Counted from the first letter of the stretch, positions 43,913 to 51,636 are shown. The stretch is DNA of 64,000 nucleotides from Granulosicoccus sp963833195 (GCA_963833195.1 CAWHXF010000027.1:3100001-3164000); one strand, 5' to 3'. Notes: a model not told the origin generated them from the sequence alone. Numbers and translations: made by a program.

Positions 43913-45091
43913 TCAGAGCGGCTCCGTCCCCTCGTTCAGCACGTCGAGGTAGCGCGTGTAGGCGTACACCCGCTCGCGTTTTCGCCCGGTTATCTCGCGC
44001 ACGATGCCAAGGTCTTCGAGCGCGTCAATCGCGCGCGCGACGGTCGGATAACTTGCGCCTGTGCGCTCGGCGAGCGCGTTGACGGTCGCGAGCGGACGCT
44101 CGCGCAGCGCGTCGAACACCCGGAGCGCGTTGGCCGCCGCCCGGCCGAGGTCGCGCAGACGGTCGGCGTCCTCGCGAAACAGCGCGAGCAGACGGTGTGC
44201 GGTGTCCACGGCCGACTCCGCCGTCTCAGTCACGCCGTCGAGGAAGAAGTCGATCCATGCCTCCCAGTCACCGTCCCGCCGCACCACGTCCAGCAGGCGG
44301 TAGTACTCGGTGCGGTGCTGCTTGAAGTAGAGACTGAGGTACAGCAGGGGCTGGCTGAGCACCCGATCCTCGAACAACATCAGCGCGATCAGCAGCCGCC
44401 CGACGCGTCCGTTGCCGTCGAGGAACGGGTGAATCGTCTCGAACTGGACGTGGGCGAGACCCGCACGGACCAACGCGGGCAGACCGTCGTCCTCCCCGTG
44501 CACGAAACGCTCGAGCGCGGCCATGCAGTGCTCGAGCTCGTCCGGCGGCGGCGGAACGAAGCGGGCATTGCCAGGACGGGTACCGCCGATCCAGTTCTGG
44601 CTGCGACGGAACTCGCCGGGAAGCTTGTCGGCACCGCGTCCGCGGGACAGCAGCCGCTCGTGCACCTCCCGGAGCAGACGGTTCGACAGCGGGAAACCGC
44701 CGCGCAGCCGCTCCAGACCGTGCTCGAGCGCGGCGACGTAGTTGGAGACCTCGACCACGTCGTCGAACGGCACGCCGGGGGCCGCGTCGATCTCGAAGAG
44801 CAGAAGATCCGACAGCGAGGACTGGGTGCCTTCGATCTGGCTCGACAGCACCGCCTCGCGGCGCACGTAGGCATAGAGGAACAGGTCAGGGTCCGGCAGC
44901 AGGGCCGTGACGCCGTCGAGCCGGCCGCAGGCCAGCAGCGCCCGCTCGTGACGGCGCTGACGTCCGCCGTCCAAGCTCGGCGGCGGCTCTGGCGGCAGCG
45001 GGGCAGGCACGAAGGCCCGGACGGGCTCGCCCGCCGTGGTCGTGATCGCGTGGCGACCGGTCGTACCGCGCTGCACGGGCGTTGTTCTCAC
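43913..45091 (-). CDS. Fic-family AMPylase with winged-helix C-terminus
   Basis: 392 residues from GTG 45091. The N-terminal Fic_N helix carries the inhibitory motif SSQIEGTQSS, which places this in the class with intramolecular inhibition. The catalytic motif HPFLDGNGRVGR lies near residue 220 and is intact. The C-terminal 80 residues form a winged helix (LATVNALAERTGASYPTVAR). Fic proteins usually AMPylate target proteins; this layout is common for stand-alone regulators in bacteria. A palindrome at 45114-45143 just upstream could be bound by the protein itself. Confidence 0.9.
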   Translation of the reverse strand: MRTTPVQRGTTGRHAITTTAGEPVRAFVPAPLPPEPPPSLDGGRQRRHERALLACGRLDGVTALLPDPDLFLYAYVRREAVLSSQIEGTQSSLSDLLLFEIDAAPGVPFDDVVEVSNYVAALEHGLERLRGGFPLSNRLLREVHERLLSRGRGADKLPGEFRRSQNWIGGTRPGNARFVPPPPDELEHCMAALERFVHGEDDGLPALVRAGLAHVQFETIHPFLDGNGRVGRLLIALMLFEDRVLSQPLLYLSLYFKQHRTEYYRLLDVVRRDGDWEAWIDFFLDGVTETAESAVDTAHRLLALFREDADRLRDLGRAAANALRVFDALRERPLATVNALAERTGASYPTVARAIDALEDLGIVREITGRKRERVYAYTRYLDVLNEGTEPL

Positions 45092-45113
45092 TCGTGTGAA
45101 TAGTCGATCTCAT

Positions 45114-45143
45114 TATTAACACATAGCAGACTAATCGTTAATA
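45114..45143 (-). promoter_or_regulatory. inverted repeat upstream of fic
   Basis: TATTAAC-N16-GTTAATA, perfect 7-nt arms, 22 bp upstream of the GTG start, in an AT-rich stretch. Such spacing fits a dimeric winged-helix operator overlapping the -10 region. The rest of the gap to 45579 has no intact gene; one plus-strand frame starting at 45307 (AAIRSALDRAGSWAAQERWS) looks protein-like but is not recognised. Confidence 0.5.
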
Positions 45144-45579
45144 GCGCACACAGGAAGGTAGGCACGTTCACGGAGCCGCACCTTGATGGCAGTCCGATCG
45201 TGACTTCCGCCACACCCGGATCGGCGGCGGGCTCGAACCGCGGCGCAGGTGCTCGACGCAAGCTGGCGGCGCTGCCGGGTGCGCTTCATGCGACCCGCTG
45301 ACATGCATGACGAAGAAGGACGCGGCGATGGTCAGCGCCGCGATCCGCAGCGCCCTGGATCGGGCCGGCTCATGGGCCGCTCAAGAGCGTTGGAGCGAGC
45401 TCATCGGGGTGTTCTCGAAAGCGACGCCGAACTCGATTTCCCGAACCCCCACCCGGCTGATCGCCCCGGGCGATCCAGAGCGTCGACCGGCCCCCTTGCA
45501 ACCGAACGACCGAGTCGAAGGCGTCCTGTTCGATGTCGAGCCTGGCCCGCCATCACACGGCCGTTTTCGTTCGCCCCCG

Positions 45580-46110
45580 CCCCCCGTCCAGGCGGTCCGC
45601 CAAGATGGCCGACGCGGACGTGTCCTCGCGCGCGAAGCACCACAGCGCCGCCTTCTGGCTCGCCGCGACATGGCCGCTGCCTACGGCGTCGTCCACGACC
45701 TTGTCCGTGAAGGTCATGTCCGCGAGAGCGCGCATCGCGGCGGTCGGACCGTCGAGCGCCGCGGGCGTCAGGATGTCTTCCTTCGTCGCTCCCGACAATG
45801 TCCGGTGCATGAGGACGGCCATGACCTCCCAGGCGTCGAGGCACTCCGCTGCGCCGTGCGTCGTGCGTTAGCTCTTGCGCGCCAAGCGGCGCATCGCCTC
45901 GAGATCCGACCAGCCGAACAGCACCGTCGGGGCGAGCCGCATCAGCGAGCCATTGCCTGCGGTATCGGGCTCGGTGGGGCCGGCGAACGGCTCACCGTCG
46001 AGATCGAACCGATGCAGCGCGTCACCGACGGTGGCGCCGATCGCGTCGGCGATAGCCGGGCTGACGATCGCGTCGCGGAAGCGGTCCCGCAGCGTCTCGT
46101 CCAGGCGTCC
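45580..46110 (-). pseudogene. ADP-ribosylglycohydrolase remnant with in-frame stop
   Basis: Reads GDALHRFDLDGEPFAG, then AGNGSLMRLAPTVLFGWSDL, a TAA at 45868-45870, and in the same frame RTTHGAAECLDAWEVMAVLM and further VVDDAVGSGHVAASQKAALW. These are consecutive parts of ADP-ribosylglycohydrolases (GxPFAGS, AGNGSLMRLAP, TTHxxxEC). The N-terminal third with the first metal-binding motif and the C-terminal DADT motif are missing. Clearly dead. Confidence 0.75.
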
Positions 46111-46219
46111 GTTCGTCGCAGCCCATCTCCTCCCGACGACCGCACGCGCAGCGCGCCCGCGTCGTCCAGCCAGGACGGCACGGTTTGTCGCGACGCGCGC
46201 ATTGACGGAGCACCCGGGA

Positions 46220-46240
46220 CTCCTTACCTTAGGTAAGGAG
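46220..46240 (+). promoter_or_regulatory. operator of the AbrB-PIN operon
   Basis: CTCCTTACC-TTA-GGTAAGGAG, a perfect inverted repeat with 9-nt arms and a 3-nt spacer, ends 18 bp before the GTG start of the AbrB-type antitoxin. The related half-sites CCTTAC/GTAAGG in front of the second AbrB gene (47881-47905) support a role as AbrB binding site for autoregulation. Confidence 0.7.
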
Positions 46241-46258
46241 AGGATAGGAGAACGTACC

Positions 46259-46501
46259 GTGCCGAGCGCCACCGTCACCACGAAGGGACAGATCACCATT
46301 CCTGCCGACGTGCGGCGCACCCTGCGGGTGGCCAGCGGCGACCGCATAGAGTTCGTCGAGGTCGGCCCCGGCCGATTCGAAATCCTCGCCGCCAACGGCT
46401 CCGTGCGTGATCTCAAGGGCATTGTCGGAGCGCGCGCACGCACCGTGTCGCTGGAAGAAATGGACGCGGCGATCGTGTCCGCCGCTACCGATCCGGAGTA
46501 G
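46259..46501 (+). CDS. AbrB/MazE-type antitoxin
   Basis: 80 residues from GTG 46259 with GGAG upstream. SATVTTKGQITIPADVRRTL, then GDRIEFVEVGPGRFEILA is a canonical SpoVT-AbrB swapped-hairpin DNA-binding domain. The tail (KGIVGARARTVSLEEMDAAI) should bind the PIN toxin whose GTG follows after 7 bp. The strong palindrome upstream is the likely autoregulatory site. A relic of a close relative lies at 16695-16849. Confidence 0.88.
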   Translation: MPSATVTTKGQITIPADVRRTLRVASGDRIEFVEVGPGRFEILAANGSVRDLKGIVGARARTVSLEEMDAAIVSAATDPE

Positions 46502-46508
46502 TTCGGGT

Positions 46509-46907
46509 GTGATCGGGCTCGATACGAACGTCCTCGTCCGATACCTCGCGCAGGACGATGACGTGCAGAGCGCGATCGCCACCCGACTGATCGACTCCTT
46601 GGATTCGACCAACCCCGGCTTCGTCTCGCTCGTGACGCTCGTGGAGACGGTGTGGGTGCTCTCCCGTGCCTACGGGCTGGGCCGACCGGCGCTGGAGTCG
46701 ATCGTCGAGGGACTGCTGCGCAGCAGCGAGCTCCTGCTGGACCGACGCGACGAGGTGCTCGGGGCGCTGAGCTTGCACCGCGCCGGCGGAGCGGAGTTCT
46801 CGGATTGCTTGATCGCGACGATCTCGGCGCGGGCCGGATGTGAGCGCACGATGACCTTCGACGTGCGCGCGGCGCGCACCGCGGGGATGACGCTGCTCCT
46901 GGATTGA
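46509..46907 (+). CDS. VapC-type PIN-domain toxin
   Basis: 132 residues from GTG 46509. GLDTNVLVRYLAQDDDVQ is the classic start, with Asp4; the glutamate is in LVTLVETVWVLSRAYGL, and FSDCLIATISARAGCERTMT FD contains the last acidic residues. Normal length, so an active RNase is expected. Together with the AbrB antitoxin it forms an intact TA locus at the right end of the island, about 190 bp before tRNA-Phe. Confidence 0.88.
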   Translation: MIGLDTNVLVRYLAQDDDVQSAIATRLIDSLDSTNPGFVSLVTLVETVWVLSRAYGLGRPALESIVEGLLRSSELLLDRRDEVLGALSLHRAGGAEFSDCLIATISARAGCERTMTFDVRAARTAGMTLLLD

Positions 46908-46969
46908 CGCGCTGCCGGCGGAGATGGAATTGGCGGAGACTGGCGGGTTCGCGGCAGCGGCCGATCGGC

Positions 46970-47080
46970 TCACTTCATGATCGGGGACACCGTCTCGGTG
47001 ACCGTGTCGCCCAGATCGGCAATGGCTTCGGCCTTCAGCAGGCTTTCGTGCGCGGCTGCATGAGCGCCGACCGATCCGAC
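46970..47080 (-). pseudogene. unidentified gene tail behind tRNA-Phe
   Basis: On the minus strand the frame reads HAAAHESLLKAEAIADLGDT, VTETVSPIMK and stops at 46970. It has the composition of a real protein end, but the frame runs back into the tRNA gene and has no start, so the 5' part was lost. It would be the first element sequence after the integration junction. Not recognised. Confidence 0.25.
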
Positions 47081-47094
47081 CGCCGAAGCACGAA

Positions 47095-47170
47095 TGGTGG
47101 CCGGGGACGGAATCGAACCGCCGACACGGGGATTTTCAATCCCCTGCTCTACCAACTGAGCTACCCGGCC
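47095..47170 (-). tRNA. tRNA-Phe (GAA)
   Basis: 76 nt on the minus strand. Acceptor stem GGCCGGG pairs with CCCGGCC, discriminator A, and the CCA end is encoded. D-arm GCTCAGTTGGTAGAGC and T-loop GTTCGATTC are canonical. The anticodon stem GGGGA/TCCCC holds the loop TTGAAAA, giving anticodon GAA, phenylalanine. It marks the right end of the putative island. Confidence 0.95.
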
Positions 47171-47292
47171 AGCGGGGCACGCCGGCATCGGTCGCGCTGC
47201 TTGACCGAGCCGCATAGTACACCAGAGGCAACGAACTGCGTCAAGCGAGCGCGGACTCCGGTTGTCGTGGCGCGACGCGCTACTCTGGGCGC

Positions 47293-47556
47293 ATGAAGCG
47301 ACAGATCAGCCAGCGCGAACTGCGTAACGACGGCGGCAAGGTCCCGAGGGGCGTTGCTGCCGGCGACGCGGTGACGGTGACGAGCCACGGCGTGCCGGAC
47401 GCCGAGCTCGTATCGGACGAGTCCATCGGTCGTCGCCGTTTCGTCACTGCCGAGGCCTTGGTCGCCGCGTTCCGCGACGCTCCCCTTGTCGACGCCGACG
47501 CGTTGCGCAAGGATCTGGACAGCTACATCGACGAGGATCCAACGCCGCGTGCCTGA
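47293..47556 (+). CDS. Phd/YefM-family antitoxin
   Basis: 87 residues from ATG 47293. KRQISQRELRNDGGKVPRGV, GDAVTVTSHGVPDAELV is the Phd-type N-terminal DNA-binding part, where SQRELRND replaces the more usual NARELR pattern. The acidic end (DLDSYIDEDPTPRA) is the toxin-binding tail. The PIN gene behind it is truncated, so the antitoxin may now be an orphan repressor. Confidence 0.75.
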   Translation: MKRQISQRELRNDGGKVPRGVAAGDAVTVTSHGVPDAELVSDESIGRRRFVTAEALVAAFRDAPLVDADALRKDLDSYIDEDPTPRA

Positions 47557-47581
47557 GACCGTTGCCGACGTGAGCTGAAGG

Positions 47582-47797
47582 GTGCTCGACGCCTCCGTGG
47601 TGATCGACCGGGAAAGCCTTTCGATCGAGGCTCTGCCCACCGACAGTCCGATCAGCGCGGTCACGTTTGCGGAGCGGGCGGCCAAGCCACGCCTGAGTGG
47701 AACTCCGGCACTGCGCGCTGAGCGACATCATTGGCTTCACCTGATTGCGGACCACTTCGTCGGACTCGACGAGCTGACCGAGGTGAACACGGTCTGA
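47582..47797 (+). pseudogene. truncated PIN-domain toxin
   Basis: 71 codons from GTG 47582: VLDASVVIDRESLSIEALPT, then ISAVTFAERAAKPRL. Both are typical of the N-terminal half of VapC toxins of Phd-PIN loci. The protein then runs into unrelated sequence and stops at half the usual 130 residues; the last acidic residues of the PIN site are missing. An insertion or deletion has removed the C-terminal half. Confidence 0.7.
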
Positions 47798-47880
47798 GCT
47801 CCATCGTCGTGCGTGCATGACGGCGCCTGTTCCGGCCCCGCTCGGCCGTCTCTACATACCTCGACATGCTCCGACGTGCG

Positions 47881-47905
47881 CCTTACAATCGGCGCGCAAG
47901 TAAGG
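47881..47905 (+). promoter_or_regulatory. inverted repeat upstream of second AbrB antitoxin
   Basis: CCTTAC-N13-GTAAGG lies 8 bp upstream of ATG 47914 and overlaps the ribosome site (TAAGGAG). The half-site is the same as the core of the operator at 46220-46240, but the spacing differs by one turn (13 versus 3 nt in the core), as if each half-site were bound separately. Confidence 0.45.
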
Positions 47906-47913
47906 AGTTGCAC

Positions 47914-48258
47914 ATGACGAACGAACTCGAAGAACCGTCCGGGCGATCCGTCGGGGGGCCCGGCGAAGAAGTCCTCCCGCCTGCGGCGCAGGACACGGAC
48001 GAGACGATTGCGTCGCGCACTCCGCCACCGGGCCTTCCGTCAGGCAAGGCCACGATCTCTTCCAAGGGCCAAGTGACCATTCCGGCGAGCGTGCGCGAAC
48101 GGTTGTCCCTGAAACCGGGCGACCGCGTGACGTTCACCGTCCTGGCGAACGGCACCACGATCATGCGACGGAAGAATCGCTCGATCTCCGAGCTTGCCGG
48201 GTCGGTGAAGCCGGAGAACGGGCGGCACGCGACGATCGAGGAGCTCGGCTTCGACTGA
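47914..48258 (+). CDS. AbrB-type antitoxin with N-terminal extension
   Basis: 114 residues from ATG 47914, chosen for the AGGAG at proper spacing. The first 45 residues are an acidic, proline-rich, disordered extension (ELEEPSGRSVGGPGEEVLPP) absent from ordinary MazE/VapB proteins. The SpoVT-AbrB domain follows (ATISSKGQVTIPASVRERLS, GDRVTFTVLANGTTIMRR), then a toxin-binding tail (ISELAGSVKPENGRHATIEE). It is 1 bp from the PIN gene behind it. Confidence 0.85.
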   Translation: MTNELEEPSGRSVGGPGEEVLPPAAQDTDETIASRTPPPGLPSGKATISSKGQVTIPASVRERLSLKPGDRVTFTVLANGTTIMRRKNRSISELAGSVKPENGRHATIEELGFD

Positions 48259-48259
48259 G

Positions 48260-48667
48260 GTGCCGGCGCTCGACACGAACGTGCTGGTGCGCTACCTCGT
48301 GCGGGACGATGCCGTTCAGCACCGAACGGCTCGGGAGATCGTGAGCGCGGCGACCGCGGAAGGGCTCTTCGTGACCCTCACGGTGCTCCTCGAGCTCGAA
48401 TGGGTCCTGCGCTCGCGCTACGGCATCGGCCGTCGTTCGATGATCGATGCCATCGCAGGTCTGCTGGAGATGCACGAACTCGATATCCAGGACGAGGCAA
48501 GCGTGGAACGGGCGCTCGCGCTGTACGACAACGGAACGGCCGACTTCGCCGATTGCCTCCACGCCGGCATCGCGACTACCCATGACCGTGCTCCGCTCAT
48601 GACCTTCGACAAGAAGGCATCCCGCATGGCCGGGGCAATGCTTGCGACGCGCCGGAGATCGCGCTGA
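48260..48667 (+). CDS. VapC-type PIN-domain toxin
   Basis: 135 residues from GTG 48260. PALDTNVLVRYLVRDDAVQH, LTVLLELEWVLRSRYGIGR, FADCLHAGIATTH and LMTFDKKASRMAGA give all PIN acidic positions (Asp, Glu, Asp, Asp). Full-length and coupled to the AbrB antitoxin upstream, so it forms an intact locus. Its 3' end converges on the orphan RHH antitoxin at 48688-48903. Confidence 0.88.
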   Translation: MPALDTNVLVRYLVRDDAVQHRTAREIVSAATAEGLFVTLTVLLELEWVLRSRYGIGRRSMIDAIAGLLEMHELDIQDEASVERALALYDNGTADFADCLHAGIATTHDRAPLMTFDKKASRMAGAMLATRRRSR

Positions 48668-48687
48668 GCGCTCGGTGTTCTCGCCCC

Positions 48688-48903
48688 TCAGGATCGTGTA
48701 CGAACACGAACGAAGTCGGCGTCTTCACCGACGTCGGGCATGTCCATCAACGCGTCGATGAACGTCCTCCGTTTCGGCTTCGCCAACGCCTGCTCGAGAA
48801 TCGCCCGATGCTCCGCTTCCGTGCTGCGACCGTTGGCGGCCGCACGGCGCTCCAGTTCCTCGACGAGGGCGTCGTCGAGGTCTCGAACCGATAGCTGTCC
48901 CAC
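48688..48903 (-). CDS. orphan FitA-like antitoxin
   Basis: 71 residues from GTG 48903 (GGAG five bases upstream). GQLSVRDLDDALVEELERRA, then NGRSTEAEHRAILEQAL is the ribbon-helix-helix of FitA/StbC antitoxins, and the tail MDMPDVGEDADFVRVRTRS is acidic like a toxin-binding end. A PIN gene should follow on the minus strand, but there the convergent AbrB-PIN locus begins after 20 bp. The toxin is therefore missing. Confidence 0.75.
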   Translation of the reverse strand: MGQLSVRDLDDALVEELERRAAANGRSTEAEHRAILEQALAKPKRRTFIDALMDMPDVGEDADFVRVRTRS

Positions 48904-49019
48904 GCGCTCCACCTCTGTGTCTGAGACCGCAACTCGCGATGATATCCGGGCCGACCCTGGGGCTGACCGGGGCGAAGCGGTATCGCAGGGTCCGCGATAC
49001 CGCGCACGGCATCGGTGCT

Positions 49020-50693
49020 CTACCGGACGCCCGGCGGCGGCGCCGGCCGCGCCGCCATCAACACCCGCGTGTACTCGTGCGACGGCGCCTCCAGCACCTG
49101 CCCCACCCCTCCGCTCTCCACGATCTCCCCTGAGCGCATGACCATCACGTCGTCGCACATCAGCCGCACGACCTCCAGATCGTGCGTGACGAACAGGCAG
49201 GCGAGCTCGCGCTCGGCGCGCAGGTCCGCGATCAGGTTCAGCACCACCGCCTGGATCGAGACGTCCAGCGCCGCGGTCGGCTCGTCGAGCACGAGCAGCA
49301 CGGGGTCCAGGGCGATCGATCGGGCGATGTTCACGCGCGCGCGCTGACCGCCGGAGAGCTGGTGCGGGAAGCGCTCCAGCAGGGCGACGGGCAGGCCGAC
49401 GCTCTCGGCGAGCGCGTGGACGCGTTCCCGGCGCTCGCGCCGGCCGAGCCCGGTCAGCCGCTCGAGCGGCTCGGCGATGCTGTGTCGCGCGCGATGCCGG
49501 GGATTGAGGCTGTCGCCGGAGTCCTGGAACACCATCTGGATGCGCGGCCGCAGGGCGTGACGCGCGAACCGCCGGGCCGGCACCGCGCCCACGTCCACGC
49601 CTTCGAAGGCGAGCGTGCCCAAGTCGGCGTCCTGCAACCGCGCGACGATCGCGGCCGTGGTGGACTTGCCCGACCCCGATTCGCCCACGAGCCCGAGACA
49701 GCGGCCGCGTCCGATCTCGAACGACACGTCGCGCACGGCGTCCACCCGGCCCGCCGGGGTGTCGAACGAGAGGCACAGCGACCGCGCGCTCAGCACCGCC
49801 TCCGTGGTCGCCGCGGCGGCCGCGGCCACCCTGGGCCGGCGGGGGTGTCGTCCCTCCGGCAGCAGCGCCTCCAGCGTGACGCCCGGACGCAGGGTGGCGG
49901 CCACCAAGCGGCGCGTGTACGCGTCGCGGGGCCGTCCGAACAGCGCGGCCGGTGTGCCGCGCTCGACGATGCGGCCGTCGTGCATGACGACGATGCGGTC
50001 GCAGTAACCGGCCGCCAGCGCGAGATCGTGCGTGATCAGGATCGCGCCCATGCCGCGTTCGCGGATGAGCCCGGCGATCAGGTCCATCACGGCGCGCTGG
50101 GTGGTGACGTCCAGCCCCGTGGTGGGCTCGTCGGCGATCAGCAGCCGCGGGTCGCAGGCGAGCGCGAGCGCGATGACGACGCGCTGGCACATGCCGCCGG
50201 ACAGCTCGAAGGGGTAGGCGTCCAGCACGCGCTGGGGGTCCGCGATGCGCACCGCCTCGAGCGCCCCCGCGGCTTCCGCGCGGGCCGTGGCGCGGGTGGC
50301 GCGGGCGTGGAGGCGCAGCACGTCGCCGATCTGGCGCCCGACGGTGCGGATGGGGTTCAGCGCGGCGCGCGGGTCCTGGAACACCATCGCGAGCTCGCGG
50401 CCGCGCAGGTCCCGCAGGTCCCGCTCCGCGGCACGTCGCAGGTCGATGCCCGAGTAGGCGATCTCGCCGCACGAGATGCGTCCGCCGGCGTCGAGGATGC
50501 GCATCATGGCCTGCATCGACACGGACTTGCCCGAACCGGACTCGCCGACGATGCCCAGCGTCTCGCCGGGAGCGAGCTCGAAGTCGACGCCGCGCACGGC
50601 CTCCACCTCGCCCGCGCGAGTGCGGAACGAGACCGCCAGGTCTCGCACGCGAAGCAGGCTCGACCCCTCGGGCCCGGGCGTCGTCGCGCTCAC
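49020..50693 (-). CDS. oligopeptide ABC importer, fused DppD-DppF ATPase
   Basis: 557 residues with two complete cassettes. Cassette 1: Walker A GESGSGKSVSMQA, LSGGMCQRVVIALAL, LIADEPTTGLDV. Cassette 2: GESGSGKSTTAAI, LSGGQRARVNIARS, LVLDEPTAALDVSIQ. Both are competent, each with the C-terminal SHEYTRxL-type extension of dipeptide/nickel systems. The GTG at 50693 overlaps the stop of the permease (GTGA). It ends the operon. Confidence 0.9.
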   Translation of the reverse strand: MSATTPGPEGSSLLRVRDLAVSFRTRAGEVEAVRGVDFELAPGETLGIVGESGSGKSVSMQAMMRILDAGGRISCGEIAYSGIDLRRAAERDLRDLRGRELAMVFQDPRAALNPIRTVGRQIGDVLRLHARATRATARAEAAGALEAVRIADPQRVLDAYPFELSGGMCQRVVIALALACDPRLLIADEPTTGLDVTTQRAVMDLIAGLIRERGMGAILITHDLALAAGYCDRIVVMHDGRIVERGTPAALFGRPRDAYTRRLVAATLRPGVTLEALLPEGRHPRRPRVAAAAAATTEAVLSARSLCLSFDTPAGRVDAVRDVSFEIGRGRCLGLVGESGSGKSTTAAIVARLQDADLGTLAFEGVDVGAVPARRFARHALRPRIQMVFQDSGDSLNPRHRARHSIAEPLERLTGLGRRERRERVHALAESVGLPVALLERFPHQLSGGQRARVNIARSIALDPVLLVLDEPTAALDVSIQAVVLNLIADLRAERELACLFVTHDLEVVRLMCDDVMVMRSGEIVESGGVGQVLEAPSHEYTRVLMAARPAPPPGVR

Positions 50694-51631
50694 GTGCGCT
50701 TGGCCGGGTCGACGATGTCGCGCAGCCCGTCGCCCATGAGGTTGAAGGTGAACACCGCCAGCATCAGCGCGGCGCCCGGGAACATGGCGAGCCACCATTC
50801 GCCCGAGACGATGTAGTTCGCCCCCTCGGCGACCATTATTCCCCACTCGGGCGTCGGTGGCCGCACGCCCAGCCCGATGAAGCTCAGGCCCGCGGCGTTC
50901 AGCACGGCCCAGCCGAGGTTCAGCGAGATCTGCACGGTCAGCGGCGGCAGCGCGTTCGGCAGCAGGTGCATGACCAGCACCCGCCATTCGGCGTTGCCGG
51001 CGAGCCGCGCGGCGCGCGCGAACCCGGCGTCGCGCCGGATGCGCACCTCGGCGCGCACCACGCGCGCGTAGAACGGCACGTTGATGACGGCGGTGGCGTA
51101 GACGATGTTCTCGACCGAGTTGCCCAGCGCGGCCACGATGCCCATCGCGAGCACGAACAGCGGGAACGCCATGACGGTGTCCAGCAGCCGGTCGATCACC
51201 GACTCCACGGGGCCCGGGAAGTAGCCCGCGACGGCGCCGAGCGCGCTGCCGACGACGCAGGCGATCGCGACCGCCGCGACGGCGATGGACAAATCCAGCC
51301 GGGCGGCGACCAGCACGCGGCTGAACACGTCGCGGCCGAGCGCGTCGGTGCCGAACCAGTGCGCCGCCGACGGCGCCTGCAGCACCGCCTCGGAGCTCGC
51401 CAGCGGGTCGTACGGGGCGAGCGCCTCGCCGCCCGCGGCGACGATCAGCAACAGCGTGAACAGCACGAAGCCGACGAGCGTCACGGGGTTGTCCCGCAGC
51501 ACGCGGCCCGCGTGGGTCAACGCCCCCGCCGTCGGGGCGACGGCCGCAGGCGTCTCGGGTGTCGTGGGATCGGGCGTCCCTGCGACGGTGCTCGGGCCGC
51601 CTGCCACGGCACCGGGCACCCTACCGGGCAC
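50690..51631 (-). CDS. oligopeptide ABC importer permease (DppC-like)
   Basis: 313 residues if GTG 51631 is used; later GTGs at 51619 and 51607 are also possible. A Pro/Ala-rich start is followed by the first helix (TLVGFVLFTLLLIVAAGGEA), the characteristic HWFGTDALGRDVFSRVLVAA motif of DppC proteins and the coupling loop FARAARLAGNAEWRVLVMHL. About six helices. It overlaps the ATPase gene by 4 nt and lies 5 bp after the DppB-like gene. Confidence 0.9.
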   Translation of the reverse strand: MPGRVPGAVAGGPSTVAGTPDPTTPETPAAVAPTAGALTHAGRVLRDNPVTLVGFVLFTLLLIVAAGGEALAPYDPLASSEAVLQAPSAAHWFGTDALGRDVFSRVLVAARLDLSIAVAAVAIACVVGSALGAVAGYFPGPVESVIDRLLDTVMAFPLFVLAMGIVAALGNSVENIVYATAVINVPFYARVVRAEVRIRRDAGFARAARLAGNAEWRVLVMHLLPNALPPLTVQISLNLGWAVLNAAGLSFIGLGVRPPTPEWGIMVAEGANYIVSGEWWLAMFPGAALMLAVFTFNLMGDGLRDIVDPAKRT

Positions 51632-51636
51632 GGCGC

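Larger units (their letters stand above)
34761..47170. mobile_element. putative genomic island bounded by tRNA-Phe and a copy of its 3' end
   Basis: The right end is intact tRNA-Phe (47095-47170, minus strand). The left end is a degenerate copy of its 3' 54 nt in the same orientation. The interval therefore lies downstream of the tRNA 3' end, the geometry made by site-specific integration into a tRNA gene. Cargo: FitAB-like TA pair, PLD-helicase-DUF3427, winged helix plus nucleotidyltransferase, EVE-like HNH nuclease, AlbA_2 ATPase, Fic, AbrB-PIN and remnants. No integrase, relaxase or phage gene is recognisable, so the element is presumably old or was mobilised by another integrase. Confidence 0.55.

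Noticed and set aside
45307..46236. A 309-codon plus-strand frame through the ADP-ribosylglycohydrolase relic
   Set aside because: Only the first 45 codons look protein-like; the rest is antisense to clear glycohydrolase sequence.
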